A stretch of 19,488 bases of DNA from Nitrococcus sp. (GCA_030452365.1 JAKDMK010000005.1:1-19488); one strand, 5' to 3'; counted from the stretch's first letter, positions 1 to 8,532 are shown. The notes: generated by a model not told the origin, from the sequence alone. Numbers and translations: made by a program.

Positions 1-32
1 CCGGATGCGAGCGTAATTGTCCAGCAGACCAC

Positions 33-887
33 TCAAGGCACGACTATAACCGGCGTGGCAATCTCATCGAGCAGCGAGCGACTTGCGGGATTGTGCAGCG
101 CGGGACTGGCGCGACTGAGAACCAATACCCGGCCGCCTAATTGGCGTAACGCCTGAACTAGGGTACCCGCATCTACGCCGGGCAGGCGCATGAAGCTTAT
201 TGACGTCTTGTGCCGCCGAGCCCAGTTGCGTGCGGCTGCCTCGGACCCTTCAGCCATGGGCTCGGCTGACGGGGGGAGCAGAACCATGATCTCTTGTTTA
301 CTCTCGCGCGCCATCAGTGCCGCCGCAGCGAGTGCCCGATCGCCGGTCTCGGCTCCTTCATAAAGCACCAGAATCGGCTGCCGGGGCGCCTGCGGCGGCT
401 CGCCCAATACCATCACCGAGCAGTTTGCGGTGGTGGCGATGCGCACGGTCAACTGGCCGAATCGCAAGCCGGTGCCGCGCGCCCAATCGATGCGCCGCAA
501 CACCAATAGATCCGTCGGTAGGGTGATGGCCAGCGTCTCCGCCTCCACCTGCCCGCGGCAGATCTGCAGGCTCCATTCGATGGCGCGTCGGCGCCCTGCC
601 GCCGCCAGTAGTCGGCGGGCTTCCTCTGCCTGCCGGCGCAGGCGGCGCTCCATATCGGCGCTGCTCATGGGCCGGATACGCCCGGAGGTGAAACCGATTT
701 CGCGGCCGAAGGGTAGGCTCGCCGAGCGCAGCAGATCCGTGTCTTCGACGAGAAGCCCGAGCAAGCGAGCGCGACGCCGCGCGGCGAGCTCGGCCGCCGC
801 TTCGAGTGCCACCCGCGCCGCCCGCGAGCTGTCCAGCAGGACGATGATGCGCTTAATGTGGGCCTCGTTGCCGTTACTCGTCGCCAT
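33..887 (-). CDS. Universal stress protein (UspA-like, tandem fold)
   Basis: A 284-aa cytoplasmic protein. The N-terminal half opens with IKRIIVLLDSSRAARVALEA, the usual first beta-strand and helix of a Usp domain. It runs to a strand ending in SVMVLG near residue 160. The second half starts again with PILVLYEG and ends IATPVIVVP, so two degenerate Usp folds in tandem are likely. The ATP-binding GxxGx9GS signature is not evident, so nucleotide binding is uncertain. The start ATG overlaps the 3' end of the upstream Lon-like gene by 14 nt, with an AAGGA just before it inside that gene, indicating translational coupling. Usp-type proteins usually act in stress survival; pairing with a protease suggests a shared stress operon (inference). 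The fold call is fairly safe, the exact role is not. Confidence 0.75.
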   Translation of the reverse strand: MATSNGNEAHIKRIIVLLDSSRAARVALEAAAELAARRRARLLGLLVEDTDLLRSASLPFGREIGFTSGRIRPMSSADMERRLRRQAEEARRLLAAAGRRRAIEWSLQICRGQVEAETLAITLPTDLLVLRRIDWARGTGLRFGQLTVRIATTANCSVMVLGEPPQAPRQPILVLYEGAETGDRALAAAALMARESKQEIMVLLPPSAEPMAEGSEAAARNWARRHKTSISFMRLPGVDAGTLVQALRQLGGRVLVLSRASPALHNPASRSLLDEIATPVIVVP

Positions 888-3285
888 GGTCCTTGCGCTG
901 CGCCGCGCCCTCCGCGTTGTCGCCGTGGACTCGACGCGCGAGCTCCGCCAGATCGCTCAGGCGTCGCTCGACCCGTTGATTGATCGATTCGGCCGGATAC
1001 TGGCCGTCCGGGCCGCGTTCGCCCGCCTCTACACCCGTCATCAAGGTCAATGCCTCATCCACGGTGTTCAGGGGATAGACATGAAAGCGCCCCTCACGAA
1101 CCGCGGCCACGATGTCATGGCGAAGCATCAAATGGGGGATGTTGGCGGCTGGGAGCAGTACGCCATGCTTGCCATCGAGGCGTTGCTCCTTGCAGATATC
1201 GAAGAAACCCTCGATTTTCTCGTTCACGCCACCAACCGCCTGCACTTGGCCATGCTGGTTGACCGAGCCGGTGACCGCAAACGATTGTTTGAGCGGTGCG
1301 TTCGCAAGCACGGAGATGAGCGCGCAGAATTCGGCCACTGAGGCGCTATCGCCATCCACCATTCCATAGGACTGCTCAAAGGCGAGGCTCGCCGATAACG
1401 ACAGCGGGCGATCCTGGGCGTAGCGGGAGGCAAGGAAATTGGAAAGTATCATCACGCCTTTGGAATGGATGTTTCCGCCCAATTTGGCTTCGCGCTCGAT
1501 GTCTACCATGTTGCCACGACCGAGCCGAGCGGTCGCGGTGATCCGCGTCGGGCGCCCGAACGCATAGCCGCCGAGCTGAATGACGGATAATCCATTCACG
1601 CGGCCGACCGCCTCGCCGCGGGTGTCGAGCATGATCGTGCCGCGGTGAATGGCCCGCTCCATGCGTTCGCGTACGCGCGAGGCGCGGTAGATCTGGTGAT
1701 CGATGGCCTGTTGTACATGCTCAGCGCTGATGCGGTCGCTGCCGGCTGTCGACGCCCAGTAATGCGCTTCGCGCAGGAGATCGAAGATGGCGCGATTGTG
1801 GGTCGTGAGCCGCTCGCTGTCGTCAGCCAAGCGGCTGCCGTGTTCGATGACGCGAGCGACACCGGTCGCATCGAGCGCGAGCAGATTTTCTTGCCGTGCC
1901 ATAGTCCCGATCAAACCCGCGTAGTGCCGAGTCGATTCATCGCCGCGCGCCACGTCTTCCTCAAAATCAGCCTGCACCTTGAATAGCTCCAGAAAATCCG
2001 GGTCGTAGGCCGAGAGGAGGTAGTAGAGCAGGCGCTCACCGAGCAGCACCACCTTGACGTTGAGCGGCACCGATTCGGGATCGAGAGTCACCGTGCTCAT
2101 CAAGCTATAGAGCTGCTCCAGCGATTCGGTTTTGATCTGGTTCGAGTACAGCGCGCGCTTGAGGCTCTCCCAAGCGAATGGCTGCATGAGCAGCTTGCGC
2201 ACGTCGAGTATCAGATAGCCGCCGTTGGCTTGATGCAATACGCCCGGGCGAATCAGCCGAAAGTCCGTGAGCAAGGCTCCTTGCTGGACCTGATGCTCGA
2301 TGCGACCGACCAGATGCTGATGGGTGGGCATATCATGGTAAATGACGGGTGCTCCCTGCTGCTGCGCGTTGTCGACCAGCACATTGGCCAAATAGCGATT
2401 GAGAAGTTGCTCCGGAGCGCGGCCGTGACCCTCTTGGCTGATGAACGCCTCGATATTTTCGATCACATCCTTCTGGATCGCCTCCAGATGCTCCAGTATG
2501 CGTGGGCAATCCTGATAATTTGTTCGGATCTCCTCGAGCAGATGACCGACCGCGAACAGCGCCATCTCCTCGTTGAGCTCGCGCACGCGGTTCTGGGTTT
2601 CCTTGCGCCAGCGCGGCATCTGCTGAATGATCTGCTGTAAGCGCTCCTGTAGTTGCTCGATGGTTCGCTCGAACTCCGCTCGCTCTTCCTCCGGCAGCGC
2701 GCGGTAGCTCTCCAAGCGCAGCACTTCGCCGTCGCGCTTGGGCGCGAAGGTGAAGCCGCTTTGTGACTGAATCAGGGCGATGTCCTGCTTGTCGGCCTCC
2801 TCTTGGATCTCACCGAAAGCCTCCTGTTGGCGTTGTCCGAACTCCTGCTGCAGCTCGTGCATTCGACTCTGGTACTCCTCGCCCTCGAAGGTGGCGGGAA
2901 TGGCGCTGCGCAGCTCCTGTACCAACTGCTCAAGATCCGAACGAATACGCTCGCCCCGGCCCGCCGGCAGCTCGATCAAGCGAGGTTTATGAGGGTTGCT
3001 GAAGTTGTTGATGTATAGCCAATCCGCCGGCGTCGGCTCATCAGCCGCGCGCGCGCGCAGAAACTTCTCCACCACCTCGTGTTTGCCGATTCCAGGCGGA
3101 CCGAGCACGAACAGATTGTAGCCTTCGCTGCGGATTCCGGTGCCGAACTTGAGGGTATCGAGAACCCGATCCTGGCCCACGATCTCGGTAAAGGGCTCGA
3201 GCTCCGCGGTGGTCTCGAAGTCGAACGCCCCCGGATCGCAGCGCCGATAGAGTGCCTCTGGATGCAGCGGTTTGGGTGTAGCCAT
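874..3285 (-). CDS. ATP-dependent Lon-family protease (LonB/YcbZ-like)
   Basis: An 803-aa AAA+ protease of peptidase family S16. Walker A is GPPGIGKH at residues 62-69. Residues about 110-250 form a Glu/Gln/Arg-rich, probably coiled-coil insertion typical of the YcbZ/AAA_32 group. A Walker B-like GGYLILD is at 355-361. The C-terminal proteolytic domain has the catalytic serine in MVDGDSAS (Ser647) and the lysine in GGVNEK (Lys690); the 43-residue spacing equals that of E. coli Lon Ser679/Lys722. There is no Lon N-terminal substrate-binding domain, which separates it from canonical LonA, and no membrane segments of archaeal LonB. The start is supported by AGGA eight bases upstream. It is first in an operon with the Usp-like gene and divergent from the toxin-antitoxin pair. 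Likely role: degradation of specific or damaged cytoplasmic proteins. It might also be annotated simply as an AAA family ATPase. Confidence 0.9.
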   Translation of the reverse strand: MATPKPLHPEALYRRCDPGAFDFETTAELEPFTEIVGQDRVLDTLKFGTGIRSEGYNLFVLGPPGIGKHEVVEKFLRARAADEPTPADWLYINNFSNPHKPRLIELPAGRGERIRSDLEQLVQELRSAIPATFEGEEYQSRMHELQQEFGQRQQEAFGEIQEEADKQDIALIQSQSGFTFAPKRDGEVLRLESYRALPEEERAEFERTIEQLQERLQQIIQQMPRWRKETQNRVRELNEEMALFAVGHLLEEIRTNYQDCPRILEHLEAIQKDVIENIEAFISQEGHGRAPEQLLNRYLANVLVDNAQQQGAPVIYHDMPTHQHLVGRIEHQVQQGALLTDFRLIRPGVLHQANGGYLILDVRKLLMQPFAWESLKRALYSNQIKTESLEQLYSLMSTVTLDPESVPLNVKVVLLGERLLYYLLSAYDPDFLELFKVQADFEEDVARGDESTRHYAGLIGTMARQENLLALDATGVARVIEHGSRLADDSERLTTHNRAIFDLLREAHYWASTAGSDRISAEHVQQAIDHQIYRASRVRERMERAIHRGTIMLDTRGEAVGRVNGLSVIQLGGYAFGRPTRITATARLGRGNMVDIEREAKLGGNIHSKGVMILSNFLASRYAQDRPLSLSASLAFEQSYGMVDGDSASVAEFCALISVLANAPLKQSFAVTGSVNQHGQVQAVGGVNEKIEGFFDICKEQRLDGKHGVLLPAANIPHLMLRHDIVAAVREGRFHVYPLNTVDEALTLMTGVEAGERGPDGQYPAESINQRVERRLSDLAELARRVHGDNAEGAAQRKDHGDE

Positions 3286-3375
3286 CTTGGTATTCCTATC
3301 TGTTCGAGGGTTGTCCGCGGGTTATTATTGCGTACCCACTTAAGTTTGTGCCGCGTAGGCATGAGGTCAAGCTTT

Positions 3376-3404
3376 TTGCCGCGCGTTCAATACACGAGTA
3401 CAAT
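3376..3404 (+). promoter_or_regulatory. Sigma70-type promoter of the toxin-antitoxin operon
   Basis: A -35 box TTGCCG (3376-3381) is separated by exactly 17 bp from a -10 box TACAAT (3399-3404). Transcription would start around 3411, about 20 nt before the antitoxin start codon. The -10 box overlaps the first GTAC operator box, as expected for an autorepressed TA promoter. Motif reading only; no transcript data. Confidence 0.6.
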
Positions 3405-3426
3405 TCGCGGTACACACAAAAGTACG
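3397..3426 (+). promoter_or_regulatory. YefM-type operator: three GTAC boxes at 12-bp spacing
   Basis: GTAC occurs at 3398-3401, 3410-3413 and 3422-3425, each 12 bp from the next and in the contexts AGTACA, GGTACA and AGTACG. E. coli YefM-YoeB binds palindromes with TGTACA cores about 12 bp apart. The boxes here cover the -10 element and the likely transcription start, directly upstream of a YefM-family antitoxin gene, so autoregulation is the natural reading (inference). Confidence 0.55.
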
Positions 3427-3431
3427 CAAAG

Positions 3432-3719
3432 ATGGGCATGGTCAAGATCAGAGTCGATGAAGATATCCGTCCCTTGTCTGAATTCAGAGCGGGGGTTGCG
3501 TCCTTCGTGAAGCAGGTTCACGAGACCCGGCGGCCGATGGTGCTGACTCAGCGGGGGCGCGGGGTAGCTGTCCTGCTGGATGTGCACGAATTCGAGGCGA
3601 TGCAAGCGCGGTTGGAGATCCTGGAAGACATCTATCGCGCCGAGGAACAGCTCGCGGCGGGTGAGGGCGTGCCGCATGGGAAGGCCGAGGCACAGGTTCT
3701 GAAAAGAATCGCTCGGTGA
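3432..3719 (+). CDS. Type II antitoxin, Phd/YefM family
   Basis: A protein of about 95 aa that would neutralise the adjacent ParE/RelE-type toxin and repress its own promoter. The N-terminal part (DEDIRPLSEFRAG, then RPMVLTQRGRGVAVLLDVHEFE) is the Phd/YefM DNA-binding and dimerisation fold. The remainder (LEILEDIYRAEEQL to the end) is the helical toxin-binding tail. The reading frame is open further upstream to 3348, but that stretch contains the promoter and operator. The start is therefore placed at ATG 3432; ATG 3438 (MVKIRVDEDI) is equally plausible, and neither has a strong ribosome-binding site. Its TGA overlaps the toxin's GTG start in a GTGA, indicating translational coupling. Confidence 0.88.
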   Translation: MGMVKIRVDEDIRPLSEFRAGVASFVKQVHETRRPMVLTQRGRGVAVLLDVHEFEAMQARLEILEDIYRAEEQLAAGEGVPHGKAEAQVLKRIAR

Positions 3720-4018
3720 AGGTAGAGTGGTCGCCCCTCGCGCTGGAACGAGTCGAGGTTATCGCGCGGTACATTGCGCAAGATAACCCGGATGCGGCCG
3801 TGCGTTGGGTGGTCGAGCGGTTTGGTACAGTGGAACGCCTGGCTGATTTTCCTGAAAGCGGTCGAGTCGTTCCTGAAGTGGGCATTGCTCGAATCCGAGA
3901 GGTGGTCTTCGGCGCGTATCGCGTGATTTATAGCGTGAAGGATAAGGTCGAGGTGCTCACGGTACGCCGGGGTAGTCAGTTGCTGCGGTTGAGCGAAATC
4001 GACGCTGAGCAGGCTTAG
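3716..4018 (+). CDS. Type II toxin, RelE/ParE superfamily
   Basis: A 100-aa protein starting at GTG 3716 and overlapping the antitoxin stop codon. The N-terminus VEWSPLALERVEVIARYIAQ is the paired-helix start of ParE/RelE toxins. The middle has FPESGRVVPE followed by IREVVFGAYRVIYSV, and the C-terminus is a beta-strand ending VLTVRRGSQLL. ParE members poison DNA gyrase and RelE members cleave mRNA at the ribosome. The EVVFGAYRVIY pattern and absence of an obvious RelE catalytic triad favour a ParE-like assignment, but the target cannot be decided from sequence alone. No truncation is seen, so the pair looks functional. It lies divergent from the Lon-like gene; Lon proteases are the usual degraders of such antitoxins, so the neighbourhood could be functionally relevant (inference). 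Confidence 0.88.
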   Translation: MKVEWSPLALERVEVIARYIAQDNPDAAVRWVVERFGTVERLADFPESGRVVPEVGIARIREVVFGAYRVIYSVKDKVEVLTVRRGSQLLRLSEIDAEQA

Positions 4019-4089
4019 GGCCAGCTAAAAGATTCTCAGTATTCTTACCCCACGCACTAGGCACACTTTTAGTCCGCCAGGAATCTGAT

Positions 4090-4626
4090 ATGCGCGCGGG
4101 ATATATTGTTATTCTAACCTTGGCCGCGATCTTCGTCCTCGCCGGTGCGGCAGGTTTCGCCATGGGGTCAGCTTGGCAGGTTGTGGTCAGCGGTCCTGTG
4201 GCCGCGCCGCCGCGTGAGGTGATCGGTTACCTGGCCGATTTTCATAGCTGGCGGCAGTGGAGTGTCTGGAACGCGCGCAAGTTTCCCGAATCGGGGTTTT
4301 CCTACCGCGGCGCTTCCGGCAGTGCCGGCGCCGAGCAGGTGTGGAAGTTGGGCCCCACGACCACGGTGTGGCACTTGCTTGAGGTCAAGCCAAACGAGCT
4401 GATCTACTGGCGGCAGAGCAACGATGGAGCCGTGCTCGACGGCCACTTCCAGGCCGAAAGCGCGGAGGAGGGCACGCGCCTGACGTGGACGGTCTCGGGC
4501 GATACTGGATTCAATCCATACGACCGGCTCATCGCGTGGCTCTATAGCGATCGCGTGCGCAGCCAATTGCGCGCCGGCTTGCAAGGCATTCAACAGCACT
4601 TCGACACGGTGCAAAGCGTGAAATAG
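4090..4626 (+). CDS. Membrane-anchored SRPBCC (START-like/polyketide cyclase) protein
   Basis: A 178-aa protein with a single hydrophobic N-terminal segment at about residues 5-27, either an uncleaved anchor or a signal peptide. An SRPBCC fold follows: VVSGPVAAPPREVIGYLADF with HSWRQWSVWN is the typical first strand and helix, and RLTWTVSGDTGFNPYDRL precedes the final long helix. This layout is common in small 'SRPBCC family' proteins that bind a hydrophobic ligand. The ligand is unknown. AGGA lies about eight bases before the ATG. The last codons and the stop lie inside the left arm of a REP-like palindrome, so the repeat has supplied the C-terminus (VK-stop). It is convergent with the acyl-CoA dehydrogenase gene. 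Function beyond the fold is not assigned. Confidence 0.75.
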   Translation: MRAGYIVILTLAAIFVLAGAAGFAMGSAWQVVVSGPVAAPPREVIGYLADFHSWRQWSVWNARKFPESGFSYRGASGSAGAEQVWKLGPTTTVWHLLEVKPNELIYWRQSNDGAVLDGHFQAESAEEGTRLTWTVSGDTGFNPYDRLIAWLYSDRVRSQLRAGLQGIQQHFDTVQSVK

Positions 4627-4732
4627 TGAAATAGGGGTCAGACCCCTATTTTCTCGCTTTTCTATTTCAGATGCTTGGCGCTAAAGTAAGTGCCATTCTG
4701 GTCTGATCCCTATTTCACCTATTTATTTCACG
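4617..4732. repeat. REP-like palindromic element between convergent genes
   Basis: The left arm contains a perfect 23-bp palindrome (4629-4651): AAATAGGGGTC, a central A, then GACCCCTATTT. The segment GTGAAATAGGGGTCAGACC (4626-4644) recurs inverted at 4700-4718 with one mismatch. Outer CGTGAAATA copies sit at 4617 and, inverted, at the right end (4732). The AATAGGGGTCAGACCCC core resembles, from memory, dispersed repeats linked to REP-associated IS200-type transposases. No transposase is nearby. Located between two convergent stop codons, it may act as a bidirectional terminator. Confidence 0.75.
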
Positions 4733-4733
4733 T

Positions 4734-5894
4734 TTAGCGAATCACCTCCGTGGCGCCGTCCATCAGGATGCGCCGGCCGATAATCACGCGCATGATTTCG
4801 TTGGTTCCCTCGAGGATCTGGTGCACGCGCGTATCGCGCACATGGCGCTCGAGCGGATATTCCCGAATGTAGCCATAACCGCCGTGGAGCTGCAGGGCAT
4901 CGTCGCAGACCCGAAAGCCGACATCGGTAGCGAAGCGCTTGGCCATGGCGCAGTAGGTGGTGACGTTCGGATCGCGGCGATCGAGCTTCCACGCGGCGAG
5001 GCGCACCAACTGGCGCGCGGCGACGAGCTCGGTGGCCATGTCGGCAAGCCTGAATTGCAGGGCCTGGAATTCGGCCAGCGCCCGGCCGAACTGGTGGCGT
5101 TGATGCAGATAGCCGCGGGCGGCCTCTAGCGCCACTTGCGCGGTGCCGACCGAGCAGGAGGCGATGTTGATGCGGCCGCCGTCGAGTCCCTGCATGGCGA
5201 TCTTGAAACCCTCACCCTCCACGCCCAGGCGGTAATCGGCGGGAACTCGTACATCAGCGAAGGTGATGGAGCGTGTCGGCTGGCTGTTCCAGCCCATCTT
5301 TACCTCTTTGCGTCCATAGCTGATGCCGGTGCTGTCGGCGGGCACCGCAAAGGCGCTGATGCCCTTCGCGCCCTCGCCCCCCGTTCGCGCCATGACCAGC
5401 AGCAGCTCGGTGGCGCCCGCCCCGGAGCTGAACACCTTGGTGCCATTGATCTGGTAATGCTGTCCGCTGCGGCGCGCGCTGGTCTGCAACGCCGCGGCAT
5501 CAGAGCCGGCCCCCGGCTCGGTGAGACAGTAGCTCGCAAGCGTATGGGCATGGCTTAAGCCCTCGCCCCATTCGGCCTTGAGGGTATCGCTGCCCCAGTT
5601 GGCGATCATCCAGGTCACCATGTTGTGGATCGTGATATACGCCGCCGTGGAGGTGCAGCCGGCCGCCAGCTCCTCAAAGATAAACGTGGCATCGAGCCGC
5701 GAGAGGCCCAGTCCGCCCATCGCCTTGGGCGTGTAGATGGCGCAGAAACCGAGCTCACCGGCCAGTGCGATGATGTCCTTCGGGAATATACATTCGGCAT
5801 CCCAGCGCGCCGCGTTGGGTGCGAGCTCGTGGCGCGCGAAGTGGCGTGCGGCATCCTGAAAGGCGGTCTGATCTTCGGTCGGCGCGAAATCCAT
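4734..5894 (-). CDS. Acyl-CoA dehydrogenase, isobutyryl-CoA (ACAD8-like) type
   Basis: A 386-aa flavoenzyme that oxidises a short branched acyl-CoA to the 2-enoyl-CoA and passes electrons to ETF. The FAD/substrate motif YCLTEPGAGSDA is at 122-133. The middle beta domain includes VKMGWNSQPTRSITFADVRV. The C-terminal helical domain has QLHGGYGYIREYPLERHVRD and the catalytic base Glu362 in HQILEGTNEIMR, the position used by the MCAD/ACAD8 group rather than isovaleryl-CoA dehydrogenase. Full length for the family. It lies 108 bp downstream of mmsA on the same strand, so the two are probably one valine-degradation operon. That context supports isobutyryl-CoA as substrate, though 2-methylbutyryl-CoA or straight short chains cannot be excluded. 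AGGA lies nine bases before the ATG. Confidence 0.9.
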   Translation of the reverse strand: MDFAPTEDQTAFQDAARHFARHELAPNAARWDAECIFPKDIIALAGELGFCAIYTPKAMGGLGLSRLDATFIFEELAAGCTSTAAYITIHNMVTWMIANWGSDTLKAEWGEGLSHAHTLASYCLTEPGAGSDAAALQTSARRSGQHYQINGTKVFSSGAGATELLLVMARTGGEGAKGISAFAVPADSTGISYGRKEVKMGWNSQPTRSITFADVRVPADYRLGVEGEGFKIAMQGLDGGRINIASCSVGTAQVALEAARGYLHQRHQFGRALAEFQALQFRLADMATELVAARQLVRLAAWKLDRRDPNVTTYCAMAKRFATDVGFRVCDDALQLHGGYGYIREYPLERHVRDTRVHQILEGTNEIMRVIIGRRILMDGATEVIR

Positions 5895-6002
5895 GCCTGT
5901 AGTCCTAAGCGCGAGGGCGGTCGTTCGTAAGTCGCGCCGGCAAGCCTTGGGCTACCGGCGGGCAGGCGCAAGCGCCTTCAGCTACTGCTATGAGACCCGG
6001 TT

Positions 6003-7505
6003 TCAGCGGAGGTTGAGCGTCATATTGGGGCCGTTGCCGCTTGGTGTATCCGCGTCGAACCAGCGCTCGATCACCGTCTTGGTCTTGGTATAAAAGCGTA
6101 TCGCATCTTTGCCGTAGGCGTGCAGATCGCCATAGAAGGAGCCCTTGCTGCCGGTGAAGGCAAAAAACGGCAACGGCACCGGAATCGGGAGATTGACCCC
6201 GATCTGGCCGACGTCGATGTCGTGGCGATATTTTCGCGCCGCGGCCCCGGAATGGGTGAAAATCGAGGTGCCGTTGCCATAGGGATTGCGATTGACCAGC
6301 TCGATGGCTTGGTCGAGATCGGCAACGTGCATCACCGACAGCACGGGGCCGAAGATCTCCTCCTGGTAACAGCGCATCGCGGTCGTGACCTCGTCGATCA
6401 AGGTGGCGCCGACCCAGTTGCCAGCGGGGTAGCCCTCGACGGTGCAGCCGCGACCGTCGAGCAGCAGCTTTGCCCCTTCCCGCTCGGCTTCGCCTATAAT
6501 CTCTTCGACCCGCGCCTTGGCTTGGCGGCTGATGAGCGGTCCATAGCTGGCCGCGGGATCCGTCGCCGGGCCTGGGTGGAGCTTGGCGAGCGCCGATTGC
6601 AGCTCGCCCGTCCACGCCCGCGTCTGCTCGCCCACTAGCACCGCTACCGAGATGGCCATGCAACGCTGCCCGGCGGCACCGCAGGCGGCGCCGACCAGAT
6701 GCTCGATCACTTGCCGCTTATCGGCATCGGGCATGACCACCATGTGGTTTTTGGCGCCGACCATGCACTGGGCGCGCTTAAAGTGCGCCGTCGCGGTGCG
6801 ATAGATGTGTTGTCCCACCGTTGGTGAGCCGACGAAGGAGACCGCTTGAATATCCGGATGTTCGAGCAAGGCATCCGCTTGCGCCTTGCCGCCGTGGATG
6901 ATCTGCAGCAGTCCCGGCGGGAATCCGGCCTCCCGGAACAGCTCGGCCAGGCGTGTTGGCGTGAGCGGGTCTTGCTCGGAGGGCTTGAGCACGAAAGCGT
7001 TGCCGCAGCCGATCGCGAGCGGGAACATCCACAGTGGAATCATGGCCGGGAAATTAAACGGCGTGATTCCGGCGCACACGCCCAACGGCTGCCGCCAACT
7101 GGTGGTGTCCACCTTGGCAGCGACATTCGCCAAGGTCTCTCCCATGAGGAGCGTGGGCAGGCCCATGGCGTGCTCCACCACCTCGATTCCGCGCCAGATC
7201 TCGCCGTTGGCATCCGTAAGAGTCTTGCCGGTTTCCTCGGCCAAGGTGCGGGCGATCGCCTGCTGGTGTGCCTTGAGCAGTTGCTGGTAGCGCATCAGAT
7301 AGCGCGCCCGCTCGGGCACCGGCACTTCTCGCCAGTTACCCTGGGCCGCCTTGGCGGAGGCGATCGCGCGCTCGATCTCCACGCCGGGCGTGACCGGGCA
7401 CTCGGCGATCACGGCATTGGTGGCGGGATTGGTGACCTCAATCCACTCGTCGGCTTCGCTGTCGATGAATTCACCGTCGACAAAAAGCGGAACCTTCTTT
7501 GCCAT
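6003..7505 (-). CDS. mmsA: Methylmalonate-semialdehyde dehydrogenase (CoA-acylating)
   Basis: A 500-aa aldehyde dehydrogenase superfamily enzyme that converts methylmalonate semialdehyde to propionyl-CoA (and malonate semialdehyde to acetyl-CoA) with NAD and CoA, the last step of valine degradation. The oxyanion/cofactor segment [19 protein letters not shown] is at 148-166 (Asn151), the nucleophile Cys282 is in [11 protein letters not shown], and EEIFGPVLS is at 382-390. GAAGQRCMA and the PAMIPLW stretch are characteristic of MmsA among ALDHs. A purine-rich GGGGTGAG sits just before the ATG. First gene of the minus-strand pair with the acyl-CoA dehydrogenase, divergent from the HSD10-like gene across a 193-bp spacer holding a LiuR-like palindrome. 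Confidence 0.95.
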   Translation of the reverse strand: MAKKVPLFVDGEFIDSEADEWIEVTNPATNAVIAECPVTPGVEIERAIASAKAAQGNWREVPVPERARYLMRYQQLLKAHQQAIARTLAEETGKTLTDANGEIWRGIEVVEHAMGLPTLLMGETLANVAAKVDTTSWRQPLGVCAGITPFNFPAMIPLWMFPLAIGCGNAFVLKPSEQDPLTPTRLAELFREAGFPPGLLQIIHGGKAQADALLEHPDIQAVSFVGSPTVGQHIYRTATAHFKRAQCMVGAKNHMVVMPDADKRQVIEHLVGAACGAAGQRCMAISVAVLVGEQTRAWTGELQSALAKLHPGPATDPAASYGPLISRQAKARVEEIIGEAEREGAKLLLDGRGCTVEGYPAGNWVGATLIDEVTTAMRCYQEEIFGPVLSVMHVADLDQAIELVNRNPYGNGTSIFTHSGAAARKYRHDIDVGQIGVNLPIPVPLPFFAFTGSKGSFYGDLHAYGKDAIRFYTKTKTVIERWFDADTPSGNGPNMTLNLR

Positions 7506-7608
7506 GATCTCACCCCTGAGCGTTCAGTGCCCCGCGCGGCGGGCTCTGCGGCGCGACCGCGCGGCGGTCTTAGCTTGCATGAGCCATCGTATAGTCAGTC
7601 TAATGAGG

Positions 7609-7624
7609 TGTACGTTAACGTCAA
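7609..7624. promoter_or_regulatory. Palindromic operator, LiuR-like (mmsA / HSD10 divergent region)
   Basis: TGTACGTTAACGTCAA contains the perfect palindrome ACGTTAACGT (7612-7621). It lies between the divergent mmsA and HSD10-like genes. MerR-family LiuR regulators of branched-chain amino acid degradation in gammaproteobacteria use ACGT-half-site palindromes of this kind, as far as I recall. A related site precedes etfB. No regulator gene is in the window, so the assignment is inference. Confidence 0.5.
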
Positions 7625-7698
7625 TTGGCGTTTCCCCCGAGCTGCTTTGCGAAGCTGGGAGTAGGGCTTGTGGGATTGCTCAATAGGAGCGCCCGCGG

Positions 7699-8469
7699 AT
7701 GCAAATCAAAGGCAATGTGTACTTGGTCACCGGTGGCGGCTCTGGGCTCGGCCAAGCGACGGCGCGGCGGCTGGCGGCGCATGGCGCTCGGCTGGTGATC
7801 GCGGATACCGATGCGCCGGCGGCTCGGACGCTCGCCGAGGAGCTCGGTGAGCACGGGCGTTGCGCCGTCGCTGACGTCACTCAGGCCGAGTCGATGCAGC
7901 AAGCCATCGCGACCGCCATGTCGGCCTTTGGCGCTTTGCATGGGCTTATCAACTGTGCGGGTGTCGTGGTGGGACGCAAGGTCGTGGATCGAGAGGGCGA
8001 GCCGCATCCGCTCGATCTCTTCGCTCGGGCGGTTGAGGTAAATTTGATAGGGACCTTCAATGCGATCCGCCTCGCGGCGAGAGTCATGGCGCAAGGGCCG
8101 CCCAATGCGGACGGTGAGCGCGGTGTCATCGTCAATTCGGCATCAGTGGCGGCCTATGACGGCCAGATCGGCCAGGCGGCTTATGCGGCCTCCAAGGCAG
8201 GCGTTGTGGGGATGACCTTGCCGATTGCGCGCGAGCTCGCGGCCTATGGCATCCGTGTGGTGACCATCGCGCCCGGCGTTTTTGCCACTCCCATGATGGC
8301 GGGATTGCCGGAGAAGGTGCGCGCGGTACTCGGCCAGCAGACACCATTCCCGTCCCGGCTCGGGCGTCCGAGCGAGTTTGCCGCGTTGGCCCAGCACATC
8401 ATTGAAAACGCCATGTTGAACGGCGAGACCATCCGGCTCGATGGCGCGCTGCGCATGCCGGCGAAGTAG
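7699..8469 (+). CDS. 3-hydroxyacyl-CoA dehydrogenase type 2 (HSD10-like SDR)
   Basis: A 256-aa short-chain dehydrogenase/reductase, NAD-dependent. The nucleotide-binding TGGGSGLG is at 11-18, NCAG at 85-88, and the catalytic tetrad is Asn115, Ser149 ([10 protein letters not shown]), Tyr162 and Lys166 (YAASK). The stretches [32 protein letters not shown] and [14 protein letters not shown] match the human HSD17B10/MHBD pattern almost block for block. Members oxidise 3-hydroxy-2-methylbutyryl-CoA (isoleucine pathway) and other short 3-hydroxyacyl-CoAs, which fits the neighbouring catabolic genes. AGGAG lies ten bases before the ATG. Read in the same direction as etfBA, 117 bp upstream of them. 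Confidence 0.9.
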   Translation: MQIKGNVYLVTGGGSGLGQATARRLAAHGARLVIADTDAPAARTLAEELGEHGRCAVADVTQAESMQQAIATAMSAFGALHGLINCAGVVVGRKVVDREGEPHPLDLFARAVEVNLIGTFNAIRLAARVMAQGPPNADGERGVIVNSASVAAYDGQIGQAAYAASKAGVVGMTLPIARELAAYGIRVVTIAPGVFATPMMAGLPEKVRAVLGQQTPFPSRLGRPSEFAALAQHIIENAMLNGETIRLDGALRMPAK

Positions 8470-8532
8470 CTCGCCGACTGTACGTGGTCGCTCCGAGTAG
8501 CGCTCATTGCACCAGGGCGCGCGAGTGATTTA

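Noticed and set aside
430..1341. 303-codon plus-strand frame opposite usp and lon
   Set aside because: Antisense shadow in GC-rich DNA; low-complexity Arg/Ser/Ala translation across two genes with clear families.
4025..4072. CTAAAAG...CTTTTAG inverted repeat after the toxin gene
   Set aside because: Only seven AT-rich pairs with a 34-nt loop; could easily be chance and does not look like a terminator.
5936..5976. Small GC-rich stems between the acyl-CoA dehydrogenase and mmsA genes
   Set aside because: Five-pair stems in GC-rich DNA are expected by chance and there is no T-run.
5905..6663. 252-codon open frame on the minus strand inside mmsA
   Set aside because: It is a shadow of mmsA in another frame; the Arg/Gly-rich translation has no domain, while mmsA has full catalytic motifs.
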